64,000 bases of DNA from Oopsacas minuta (taxonomy: Eukaryota; Porifera; Hexactinellida; Lyssacinosida; Leucopsacidae). Where the stretch lies: assembly GCA_024704765.1 (NCBI GenBank), contig JAKMXF010000007.1:1-64000 (forward strand), given 5' to 3'. Under the pieces are notes generated by a model. It made no database searches, was not told the DNA's origin, and saw only the letters and a list, made by a program, of their open reading frames with translations. A program made the translations under genes and the position numbers. Below, piece by piece: positions 45,038 through 56,510 of this stretch. Position 1 is the first letter of the stretch; each line of letters starts with the position of its first letter.

Positions 45038-47221
45038 CAGGGTGACCAGATCTCCCATGCCAAAAAGAAGGACATTTTTCAAAGTCAAACCATTTGTGTT
45101 CGATTATAATATTTTATTGTATGTTTATCAGAGATACAAATTAACTAACACTGAAATACATAATTTAGGTAATATAATCCAAATTTCGTGATACATGTTT
45201 GTGGTACTAAAAAATAAATTTAGTTTGTGTATTTGGCATTGGAACAGATTTTCTTCAATGCAACTTCGTTATTGGTTAATTTTTGATGATTTCCCTGCAA
45301 CTCATTTCAAAATTCACTATTACTTTAAGTAGTGCACCAACAGTGGAAATGTCTAGTTTGTTTCTGTCGTCGCTCCATTGTACCTTTGATAAACTGAACA
45401 CTCTTTCACACACCGCGTTAGATGCAGGGATAGCAAAAATAGAAGATACTAATTTTCTTATGCAGGGAAAATTTTCTTGTGTAATGATACCCCAACGCTG
45501 GTCCAGGCTTAAATCCGAGGTCATTGACAAACTTGGAAAGTTTCGTTGAAGACAGCATACTTCCTCAAACAAGTCATCAATCTGAGCAATTTCTGGGCAT
45601 AATAATTCAGCACATCCCTTCAATATTTTATAGTCGATTAAATCAACATCTTTCAATAATAACCAATCTAAATTCTGTGGTAAACTATCCAAATGTAGCC
45701 ATTTATCAAGGTAGTCGAATGAAATCTGATAGAATGTCATACATTCGGACTTGAATTTGTGTATTTGAATAACGTTGTCAATTTTAGCAAGTTCCATTTC
45801 AGTAATAGCTCCTAAAAATCCACCATTAAACCGATCCAATAAAGATTGCTATAATTTTCTTAATTCACGAATCATCTCGGGCAATGAGAGATTGTTTCTC
45901 TGGAGAATTAAACTTGTGGTATTGAACAATTTAAGGGCACTATGCATGAAGAAGAAGTAGCACTGACTAAGATTAGATTCAAAAAATGTTTCCAACATTC
46001 TAGGACATATCTCGTTCGAGAGAAAATAAGATTTCAACGCTTCCCACAGTTTTAGAATCCGTTCTATCAAGGGAAATAAAGTCAACCACCTAGTTTTGCC
46101 ATGATTGGGAAACTTTAAGTAGTGTAGTTCTAGAAAATCACGAAATTCGATAAACCTTTGGTGACGCTGAAGTACCCCACTCTTTTCTCCAGAAAAGAAG
46201 GAAGAAATCTTTGCAACAATCGATTCAATATCAACTGATAGAGCTCGTTCACCAGCGATCTGAGCTGATTTATGTACCAAATGTGATGGACAACCAACAG
46301 GAATTAATTTGGATTTAATCTGTTTCAACTTGGTAAAAACATTGTCACCTGCTGCTCTATTAATACCACCAAAATTCACTGGAGCATTATCAGCACAAAA
46401 CGCAATCATGTTTTCTGGGTTCAATCCATACTTAGTAATTACATCTAGAAGCATTTCTGCAACATGTTTTGATTTTCATCTTGTAAATGAACAAAATCTA
46501 GGAGCTTATTCTGCACGCCACTACTGTTGAAGTATCGAATAATTATAGGAAATGTCTTTAGCTCAGCGTGATTCGATGCATCAGTTGATAAAGAGAAGGC
46601 GATACCAGTTTGTAGCTCACTTAATACTTCCTCAATGCTCATCGGTGCTAGAACACCAGTAATTATTGCTTCGGTTTTAGTGCGAGCAGAATGGAAATTC
46701 TTTGCTATATCAGAATCAGAAAAACATACTGAAAGCAGGTTAGACGTACAGTCCATTGTTCTAAAAGAATGATGATGTTTTACTGTATGAAATGCAAATG
46801 TCCCCTCAGCAGCAGAAATTTTTAAACTAATAGGAGAATATCTCTCTTTGATGAATAATCCCAAAGATTGTGTTGAAGTTATCATTTGTTGGGACGAAGA
46901 GTGCTTGATCGTATCGATGTGTTTCTTGACTGAAGAAATTCCAACACTGGCTAAATTAATGTCTACATTGCAGATAGTGCAATAGGCGAAATTATTACCT
47001 TTATTACTTGATTGTATGAAAGAAAACTCTTGACTAAATTCAAAGCGGAATGAACATTTCCTCTTCGCCATATTTATAGGTTTAGCTAATATAACAAAGT
47101 AACAAGGACAAATAAGGACAATAAGGACAAAAGAAGGACAAAAGAAGGACAGAATGAAAAGAAGACAATTAGTCTAAAAAGGAGGACTGTCCTTCCAAAA
47201 GAAGGACATCTGGTCACCCTG
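45038..47221 (-). mobile_element. complete hAT DNA transposon with perfect 8-bp target duplication
   Basis: 2,184 bp from CAGGGTGACCAGAT to ATCTGGTCACCCTG. ATTAACAA flanks both sides (45030-45037 and 47222-47229), the 8-bp duplication typical of hAT. It encodes a hAT transposase on the minus strand. Subterminal AAGGACA motifs are clustered at the right end (47103-47208) and one is near the left end. Confidence 0.95.
45276..47071 (-). pseudogene. hAT transposase, lightly damaged (one frameshift, one in-frame stop)
   Basis: Starts with ATG at 47069-47071. There is a BED/zinc-finger-like start (YCTICNVDIN ... KKHIDTIKH), then FSLSTDASNHAELK in the catalytic region and CADNAPVNFGG, GCPSHLVHKSAQ and GKTRWLTLFP in the core. 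The C-terminal dimerisation block is SNAVCERVFSLSKVQWSDDRN. Two lesions are seen: loss of one base at the T-run 46454-46456 (plus strand), and a TAG codon at 45849-45851 with the frame continuing on both sides. Total length is about 600 codons, normal for the family. The perfect target duplication and few lesions indicate a young copy. Confidence 0.9.
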
Positions 47222-47229
47222 ATTAACAA

Positions 47230-48756
47230 CCTTGTATGTACTAGAGTTTTACAATATAGGCCTCTAGATAATATAATTATTTAGGCGTTTGAAATCTTAG
47301 TATTAAGTATATTTCTACTTTGATTCTAGGCTGAAACAATGCAAGCTTAACAAAAGAGATTTCTTGATTTCAAGTTCTTTGCCATAATAAAATGATTTAT
47401 ATAAATTACGGCCATGGGGCTGTAGAAACGATGGTGATGAATATGGATATTTTGGTGGGTAGCGTCCGGTTCCTAATTATATTTGCCAGCCATAAAAATT
47501 TTGACTGACATTGTGGGATCCTTTAAAGATTTCAAAAATGCTTCTATATGCCAAGCATGCATTTCCAACCAAAAATTTGGTTGTCATTTTACCAAAATCT
47601 TCTTAGTTCTCCTATGTTTTAGTGTAGTGTTTAACCGAATACGTCCGTGAAAATGTCCCATTGTATGACGTCAAAGGGGTGCATTAAATCTCGATTTGGG
47701 TGTGGCAATAGGTTAAAACGAAGTGGCAAAATTCTTGTGTTCATTTTCGTTACGAATGTAACACATCGGCCACGGCCGTAATCGGTTAAAGTAGAGTAAT
47801 TTTGAAAATTGGTTTATTCTAAAAATGCTGGTTGAGCAAAAATTCGAATAAACATTCATTGAAATTCACCCATTTAACAATTTAGAGACCAAAATTAATA
47901 GCAATTTTTGGTTTTTAACGTAAAATCCTAGTTGGGTGCCAAAATTTGATGTATATTGGAAAAATCGGACTTTGGATGATTTCATTTTAAATTTGTTTAG
48001 AAAAACATTGCTGATAGTTTATAGCTAATTAATAACTTACTCTTTTGTTAGTACACTCTCTATTGTTGTAAATTCATAGATATAACATATAATACATAAT
48101 ATATGATTGTATGTGTAATCCCCTCCCCTTCAACAATGCACGATCTCCCTACAAAAACAAATTTTTATAGGGAATAACGTATACTTTTGTTGACGATATA
48201 GGAAAAGTAAACAATTACACTGGGTAATCGAGTATGCTGATTCCGATTTTCACACTTTAAAATTAATCATATGTAAATGTATTTGTTGTATTTATGAATA
48301 TAACCTACCGGGGCTAAGTTGTTCCATTCGGACTCCCTGTCACGAAATTTAATTGAGAATTGCAATTTTAAAACTAAGACTTTTCTAATTATACCACTAA
48401 CTAACTTTGGTTAGTCAATCCCGTAAACAACACCCAATTGTTTTAGTTTTAAGTTTATATCACTTGTAAAAGACTTGGGAAGTAATTAGAAGATGCACGT
48501 TGAATTTCAGAGTACAGACAACACTGACATGATACTACCCCTCTATGCTATTATGATTATTTGATTTAACGAAAATGACATTTACATTTATATACATGTA
48601 GTAATAATTTCATGACATTAATACAGATGCCATAGATCCTGGCTTTGTATCCCTTCTCCATCTTTTAGAATCTTTTTCTTATTGACCCTTGGTATAATAT
48701 TCAGTGTGAGAGGCAATATAATAGTATCTTGATGTGACATGAATATCTGTCTACAG
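47230..48756. other. intergenic with dispersed repeat at 47640-47790
   Basis: 47640-47790 shares GAAAATGT, TATGACGTCA, AAATCTCGATT, GTTAAAAC and GTAATCGGTTAA in the same order with 52480-52605, so it is a dispersed repeat. About 48225-48310 resembles the middle of the Helitron-like repeat (TTTTCACACTTTAAAATTAA). No gene seen. Confidence 0.5.
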
Positions 48757-48902
48757 TGTCTGCTCTAGAAAAAGAAAGGAATCAACTCCAAAAGGAGTTA
48801 CTCATCCTTAAGATGAAAGTGGTTGAGCTATGGGAGGAAGAAATACTACATTTGGAATTTTATGATACTACATACTTTAAGCATGCTCAATTACTACTTT
48901 AA
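48757..48902 (+). other. possible terminal exon encoding a short coiled coil
   Basis: After an acceptor-like CTGTCTACAG at 48756, 47 codons run open to TAA at 48900-48902. They read SALEKERNQLQKELLIL and continue with a charged, leucine-heptad pattern, typical of a coiled coil. No partner exon was found upstream, so this may be a fragment of an unrecognised gene or of an old insertion. Confidence 0.3.
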
Positions 48903-50697
48903 GCATGCTCTAAGTGGTATTTATTATATGCATAATGCTAATTTGCTACTAACCATTTGATCTAGTTATCTTAATAAACAAACTTAGCTTTATTATGCCC
49001 TATTCCTAATTGCTAATTCTTAAGAACTTTTACTTCGTGAATTATAACCATAATTGCTCAATTAATAAATAAACTAGCAGGTCAATCGGCCGTCTTATGT
49101 TCTACAATAAATTGTCCTGGTTATAAATGAAATATTTCAATAGTACAGTGACTCTCTAAAATAGTGCAACAATAGATAATGAAATGACATCAATACGCAT
49201 CCACCAGAGAGATAAAACATCTTTACTAACGTGCCAAAAGATGTCCTTGTAACCTAAATATTCAAATCACTTATCATCAAAATTGTCAATACTTTGAAAG
49301 ATTAACTTCATCAAATTTGCAATAGAAACATTAATTTCCTTGACATAACCGTTGTAGACAGGGCAAACTATAAAATAGTTAGTTGGGAAATATTTCCAAA
49401 GTTAATGTTCCAAAAGCTAGTTTAGCTGAAGGACAGATTTTTGCATCAAAACAGAGTAAATGTTCTAAAAAGCTAATCAAATCTTTGCTACAAGAATTGA
49501 CTAGTTTAATTATGGATTTTTCTGCACTCATTTACAAGTTTTAGCGATTTCATATAAACGCTTATCTTGGATGTTATCAATCAATCAAATTCATTAATTT
49601 CCAAAATATTTATCATTTGAGTTAAAACTTTCGACGCATCAGTTGAAGAAGAGTGGAAACCCGGCCCACAAGGCCCGCGGAAGTTTTGGCTTGGCCCGCA
49701 CAGCCCGCGTGCAACTCTGCACCAGCAGAATGTATGTGCCGTAACCCCTGGAAAGTTTGAGAAATATAAGATTGATTTGACATCCGGTCAGAGGATTGGA
49801 TTTAATGAGTTCATATAGCGTTCGGTGACAAAGTTCAAGAACCATATAAATACTGATAGAATAATCAGGGATATTTTGCGAAAATGGAAACATTAATATA
49901 TCGAGAATATTCACAACATTTTTATGGTTGAAATGAGATAGAAGAGATAATTCTGTAAGAATGATAAAGCTCTATCAGCATATAACAACATCATTGTGCA
50001 ACACTTTATAGCAACTTTTCTATTTGTTTTAGAATCAAATGCTTGGCAGACAGACCTGAATGCTCATTTCCCAATATATTTAACAGCTGAATATGTACGT
50101 AACTGCCAGTTCTCCCATTGAACTTCAAAATCAACCCATTCTTGTAGAGACAAAGATTCATATTGACATGCCATTAGATTAATTAAATCAAGTATTTAAT
50201 AAATCATTGAATTATAAATAATGATAACCAGTAAATACAGTTAGAACTTAGAGGACTATATATGGTATTAATTTGCAAAAATATTCGTTGAGATAAATAA
50301 CACTGGACAACATTTTACAACTTATTTTTTATTCCTTGCTCGTTTCAAGTTTACCTAGACTAATATGGCCATGCTGAATCCAAATCTGGCCTTAGATTTT
50401 TTCTAACACGTCACGTTTTTGAGATATGACATATGCACACAACAACCCGTAATTGTCATTTTGGCTAATTTTGGCTGTGCAGAACAAAACATTACATGTA
50501 ATAAACACAGTAATTGCTAGTGAAAATAACAGAATTATCATTTTGCACAATTTAACACAACCCAGGATGATTAAACCAGACAAAAATAACATTGTATCCT
50601 CTCAAAAGTGCTTTATACACTTGCTCTTTCGAGCATGTTCAGTGTCAGTTTCACGCTGGAGAAACCAGCAGTTGTCCCCCATCATGTTTGGGTTAAA
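48903..50697. other. intergenic, nothing recognised
   Basis: AT-rich; only short ORFs without features. A small GC-rich patch (GGCCCACAAGGCCCGCGG) lies at about 49664-49681. Confidence 0.4.
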
Positions 50698-50738
50698 TCG
50701 ACCTCTATATCGCGATTCCATCACGGTATAGAGGTCGA
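50698..50738. repeat. small palindrome next to the zinc-finger fragment
   Basis: TCGACCTCTATATCGCGA and TCACGGTATAGAGGTCGA are imperfect reverse complements around a 5-base loop. It overlaps the 3' end of the neighbouring ORF and could be a transposon end. Confidence 0.6.
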
Positions 50739-51080
50739 AAATCCAGCAATATTTGTTGTACAAAAATAACAATCCGACGTATGGTTTTTAGGTTCTCGCC
50801 AAATCATAGGTACCGCAAATGGCATGGATTTCCTCCTTCCATTAAGCCATTGGATTAGACTGGCATAGCAGACGGTACAGCAGATGTGAGGTGCCCAGTT
50901 CTTGTCTTGGTCACCAACTTTGCAACCAAAGTAATACTTGTAGCCAATCTTGACACGATTGGCAATATTTCTTCGCTGGGGCTTCGGCGTAAATTTTCCA
51001 CAAATATAGCAGAAGTTATCTGGGTGGTTCGTGCATTGTCTTCTGCTCGTATTCATTGTAAACAAAAAGCTTAAATACAC
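50721..51080 (-). pseudogene. N-terminal zinc-finger fragment of the repeat-borne protein family
   Basis: From the second Met (codon at about 51054-51056) the peptide has paired cysteines CTNHPDNFCYICG, KWAPHICC-like NWAPHICCTVC and CYFC, with KVGDQDKNW and PMIWREPKNH between them. I recall this arrangement as the N-terminus of the same multicopy invertebrate family whose later part is at 36890-38260. The ORF stops right after the last zinc-binding pair, so the rest is missing here; it may be a truncated copy or one exon. Confidence 0.55.
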
Positions 51081-52834
51081 AATCAGTTACAAACTAAAAA
51101 TTCTGCAAAACAGTAATGTTGTTGGTTTATCGATACAGTCTACAATCCACCCGCAAGTAGGCTAAATAACCCCTCCTTATAGCCATGGCCAAGGACACTC
51201 AAGAATGCATTAATTGTCAAAAGATAGAACATTACATTTACAAAATAATGTTAATATTAACCGTACATAATATGCATTGTTGACCAACAATTCGCTGGGA
51301 AAGAAAATTGTACAATAGGCCTAACTTGTACTGTATAGTACCTTATAATATAGTGCCAATCAATGCAAAATCCGAATTTCGTGAATTTTCATATCTTGAA
51401 ATCCTGACGTGATAGATCAATTCTGATTTCAGATTTGGAATCAACATCCCAAAGTTAGTCTAGGTAATATATTTTCATTTGAGGAATAAATTTGATGTTG
51501 CCCAGTGTAATTCGTATTCAGCTAACCTGTACGTATAAAGAAGTATAATTTGATAGATTATTAAGTTAAATGGTGGGTGGAGCAGACAGTATATCAAATG
51601 GTCTGTATTAATTAATTAAAATGCCGTAATTAGAAATGATCCATACAGATCCAAACAATAGATCCGTTATCTCAGGGGATCCTAAGTCGTTCTCGGTCAC
51701 AATGTGGTTATGAAAAGAATTTTGACTTTGTTATGAACTTTGAAAATATGTGGCAAGGAACATGGTATGCATGTATCACACATATGCGGTTTTCTACAGC
51801 AGCCTCATGTAATGATCGGAGGAAAATGAGCTATCATGAGATGAACAGTCCTTGGCCTTGGACCAATTATTAATATATCATGGTGCCCTAGTTATAATAT
51901 TGTCTCTTAGTAAAATAATTAATCTCACAATAACGATGCTTTATTTATGCTCAAAGTAGGTTTTAATACCTCTATTATTACTCATTTTACGCTTCTTAAT
52001 TATTCACAGAATTTCCATGCATCTTCCATCAATAGGATTTAATTAATTATTCGATCTGCATGATATTGGAATTACGGAATTATCCAATTTTCCTGGACTT
52101 ACAACATTGTGTGTGCATTTTAATTTCATATACCTTTTTAACATGCCCTTTGCCTACGAGCTTAAAGCCTTAGAAAATGTACATATTTGTTTCCATTAGG
52201 CTACTCACTAGATGTCTATTATTCGTGAATAATTTTCGAATATTTTTGATACTCGCAGCGCATTGGGTCAAGCCCATAATTAATTATCAAAAATTATAGA
52301 ATTTAGAAAAATAATAATTTTATATTATAGGAGAGTAATCGTTTCTATTCTTTTTACAATCGACCTACGAACATTATGAATATAATTTCACTAAAATTGT
52401 ATTTATCTAAGAAGAATATTCAACTAGATTTAATCAAAACAATTTTAAATTACGAATTCATCATTCACCGAAGAAGGCAGGGAAAATGTGTGATTTTATG
52501 ACGTCATAAAGGTCATAAAATCTCGATTAGGGTTAAAACAAAGGTAAAATTTTAGTGTTCTTTTTGTACGAACGTAATACTTCTGCAGTAATCGGTTAAT
52601 TATTAAATATATTTTTTATTGCTCGAACTATGTTATTTATTTCTATCCAGTAATTGTTAATATTCGCTAGATGATTATTTGTTTAATTTACCTATTTTTT
52701 CACTAGGTTTTAATTTAGAGGGCCTGAAATGGTATTGTTATTGTACAATGTTTTTGGAATCCTCTTGATGCTTGCCTGAGGCTAGTTTCATCGTACAACA
52801 TTCAATCCTACCTACTTAATATTTTGGCTGATTG
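51081..52834. other. intergenic with dispersed repeat at 52480-52605
   Basis: The repeat is the partner of 47640-47790. The rest is AT-rich DNA without recognisable genes. Confidence 0.45.
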
Positions 52835-52846
52835 TATAAATATAAA
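52835..52846 (+). promoter_or_regulatory. TATA-box-like sequence of the bZIP gene
   Basis: TATAAATATAAA lies 45-56 bases before the ATG at 52891. If used, transcription would begin only some 25 bases before the start codon. AT-rich DNA makes such matches common. Confidence 0.4.
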
Positions 52847-52890
52847 TTCTTTACAAATTCGTTACAAAATCATTCAAGAAACAAAGCAAA

Positions 52891-53232
52891 ATGGCAAGCT
52901 ACATCAAATACATTACCGAAAAAGAAATCACTCATTTGGATATCAAGGATTTGAATAAAATATTGAAAATTCGAAATATTCCAAAATGTGAGAGGAGAGA
53001 AATAAAAGAAATACGAAGGAGCAATAAGATGACGAAATATCGTAGGGACAGTCGTATGCGTACAGATCCAAAGAAGCTTGAGGAAGTGAAATTGGATCTG
53101 CAGAACGAACTGTTTGCCCTGACGTATGAAGTAGTTGAACTGAGGCAATATATGGAGTACCTCATCAGCAAACAAGAGAGCTACCCAGATGAAGACGGAT
53201 ATGAGTACGAAGAGTTTGTGATTGTCGACTAA
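52891..53232 (+). CDS. small Maf-like bZIP protein, single exon, 113 residues
   Basis: Predicted nuclear DNA-binding protein. Residues about 16-43 (LDIKDLNKILKIRNI ... EIKEIRR) resemble the extended homology region of Maf proteins. Residues 42-58 (RRSNKMTKYRRDSRMRT) align with the Maf basic region, keeping its Tyr and last Arg. The leucine zipper follows with Leu at 63, 70, 77, 84 and 91, a perfect five-heptad spacing. An acidic tail (DEDGYEYEE) ends the protein. The near-invariant bZIP Asn is Met47 by this alignment, so DNA contact may be altered or lost. The length suits a small Maf (about 150 residues) slightly shortened, with no activation domain, so it would act through dimers. ATTAAA lies 78 bases after the stop. 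The Maf assignment is from motif memory; another bZIP group is possible. Confidence 0.72.
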   Translation: MASYIKYITEKEITHLDIKDLNKILKIRNIPKCERREIKEIRRSNKMTKYRRDSRMRTDPKKLEEVKLDLQNELFALTYEVVELRQYMEYLISKQESYPDEDGYEYEEFVIVD

Positions 53233-56054
53233 TCTCCGGAAGTAACAATCTCAGCTTTCCAGCTCTGTAATATTGATAATAATTTTAATTTATATCTAAC
53301 GAATGTTTGATTAAATATATAACCATAATTTATAGTGTATTTATTTCTGGTCTAACATTAAACAGAGCTATTTTAACAATTTAAATGCATATTGCTACCT
53401 GCTAACTAATTTAAATCCATGACACATTGCCAGATTTCCATGATAATTATTTAAATATCTTAACAAATATTAGACTCGTCAGTTAAAGTTATTCCTCACT
53501 CCTGATTTAGTTTTTGCTTTATGCAAAATCGATTGTTGTTACATTGCTAGCCTGTTAGTAAGTCGTATATTCTAATAATTTTTAGAGCAATTGCTGATAG
53601 GCGAACACAAATGTAAAATTCAATTTCACCATGTATTCTTTTAGGTTATTGATAATATTGTATGTGATAAATAGAAAAACCATGAACTAGGTATTATGAA
53701 CCTTCATTATATCTATCTTCTCGGTAACTTCTTCCATTTCGTTATAAGCAGAATACCTTATGGGGAAAACTATAGTTCACAACTTGTAAGCTAGTATTGG
53801 GGATAATATTAATATATTCGTTAAAACGGAATTTCGCTGTAATCGGTTTAAACTGACAAGGTATGTAGTTTTAATAATGGGATTAGATGGAAGAGTTTCT
53901 GGACCATTGGACAATTTTGTTATACCCTACATTCTGTATTATGAAGCTATGTAGAACACAGCGTGTTTGTTCCCTTCAATATTCCTGACTAAGCGGTAAA
54001 ATGGGCGAAACACCGATTGGCAAATATGATTATATTGTATTTTAAGCACATGCTTGGCATATTTCTTACAATTGTTTTCAAATACTTCATTAAGCGTATT
54101 TAGCATGAATGTCCCTAATTCCAAACTTGTTTTAGAAATACAATTATTACTGGCCGACTAATACTATTATTAGTATAGTGGTTAAGTTCTAAAATGGTTG
54201 ACTTAGTATATTATGTATATATATGTTTTCACTCTGCTGTTCACACCTTTAGAGATTAAGAGGCCAAATTTGGTAGAATTCAAACGTCGATGTATAGCTA
54301 TTCTTGTCACATAGTAGGAGGAGTGTAATATGTGCAGTTGTGCCAAAGTTGTTTAGATATTTCTGTTTAGATAACATGATAATGTTGTTACATAATTGTA
54401 TTTATACTATTTAGTGAATACAAATCTAGTCTGCTAATACCTTAGTCATCTGGGTTCTTCTGGAATATCGCCTGGAAACTCGTTGAAAAAATAATTGTGA
54501 ATATTGGATAGCATTCTGTGAATAAGATTCCAAAAGCTTTGCGCTTATTAAGGAAAATCGAATTATAAACAGCATATCCCTTTTGGAAGCCAGTTGTGAG
54601 AGGGGTGTTTGAACACCCAAATCCCCCCTGGATACGCCACTGCCTTTTGGTGGACATTTCAAAATTATCCTAGAGATTAGCTTCCATTTGTTAAATAGGG
54701 GTAAACAGGGATGTAGGATTCGATTTTGACATTTTTAGATGTCTAACAAGATTATTAAAATTGGATTTTATCTTTCTTTGCTAAAATAGATATTTAATAG
54801 AATAATATAGTTTCAATGATCTACTAAGATTAATTTGGTAAATTTATGACGGCACAGACGGTGATTTTAGACATCTTGACCAACGAATTCTTAAGAAATA
54901 TTATTTTATTCATTCTGAGTAATTGGATACACGTTTGTTCGTCATTATTTTTTAATCACCTTAATTATTAAGCATCGTTGTGACTAAAGTCTTGTTATTT
55001 TGAGCAATTGATTGGTTGGCAGAAATTCTTTTTTGTAGCAAGTGTTACCTTATAAACGTCTATTAATTTTACCTAGAGTTCAGTAATTGAATATTCTATT
55101 ACTTATTTTGATGAGCCCAACCTTTTAATGATGCCATTGCGAAATTGAATTATCCGATATGATGCTGGTATGATTTGGGTTTGGGTTTAATTCAGTAATG
55201 TATTTTTTCCGTTGTGATTTTAATTTTTGTGGAATAGTGATACACAAAAATTATAATCACAGTTATTGTGAATTTTTGTTATAACCTGAATAAAAGCAAA
55301 TCCCAACTTTTTATTCAATTCAGTTCAGTTCGTTTAATGAAGGATATTTATCCCCAGGCTTGTCTCATTGTGAACCTCAAGGAACTAAAATCTTGTTCCT
55401 AATATAGAAACTTCATATTAATCGAACAAATTTATTACAAATTTTATAGAAATTATTTTATCACTTTCACCGATTTGGTTATTTTTCATTTCAAGGGAAA
55501 GTTAATTTCGTAATAATCGATACAAAATTGCAAATTTGTACATTTTCCAATTGCAAAATAATTCGTTCTGAATAGTCAAATGCATTGAAACAATACTATA
55601 GTATCTAGGAGTATATTTTAGGCCTTGTTCAGATTAGCTACGTTCTACTGTGTTTTAATAGCATCGCGAGGTCAGTAGTAAAATATAATTCCCTTAAAAT
55701 AATTCGATCAATGCTTCTCTTATGCCAATACAACCCCATCATGTATCTAATATAAATTCTCGATTTGATTTTAATGGTATATCACTAGATATGATAACTA
55801 TTATGCACCCTAGACTGACTATATACTTTTTATTTTATTTTCTTAGGAACACTTCTATCATCTTCCACGTACTAATTAATTAACCTTTAACACACAGATC
55901 AAGCTTTAATAGAAAATTAATTTAATAAAATAGATCATTTGCTGAATTTTCTTCATCACCATATAATATTTTCACACAGACTAAACCAATTAGATTTAGT
56001 TAGCCGTTTATGACTGCCTCCTGCAAATTTAATAACTATAGTGTTGTAACTAAT
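53233..56054. other. 2.8-kb gene-poor region with one hAT-like terminus
   Basis: On the minus strand, CAGTGGCGTATCCAGGGGGG begins at 54642, a common hAT-type or related transposon end; its other end is not identified. The ORFs at 54426-54662 are part of it. Otherwise nothing recognised. Confidence 0.45.
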
Positions 56055-56510
56055 ACAAGCTCTTGGCTCGTCGCTTCGCGATGAACTCAGTGCATTGCGA
56101 CTCAAGGTATTCATTATTCTCCCAATTGACGGCCCCTTTGAGTATTATAATATAGATATATTTAGAACAATGTAATTCACGAATTTATGACATATATGTT
56201 TTTGAATTATTTTGTAAGATCTACCCCCTTTGTAGCCATTGAGGGCAAGTATCGACGTAAATTTTGAGATTTTGCTAATTTGTTTACTTTATATTCATAA
56301 AAACAACAATAAATTTGCATATGATTAATCTAAAAGTGTGAAATCGGATTCCACATGTTCGATATATTTAGTGAAGTTTTATTGAGTTCTATTTACTTCC
56401 TTGATAAACACGATTAATACAAAGTTATGCGACAATTTTAAAATTGCATACCGTAAATCCTTTCCTTGACAACGGACAAACGAACAACAATTGAGATTTA
56501 ATAATATAGA
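56055..56510 (-). repeat. Helitron-like repeat, copy C (reverse orientation)
   Basis: Read on the minus strand it begins TCTATATTATTAAATCTCAA at 56510 and ends with the hairpins CATCGCGAAGCGACGAGCC near 56065. It matches copies A and B throughout. Confidence 0.75.
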
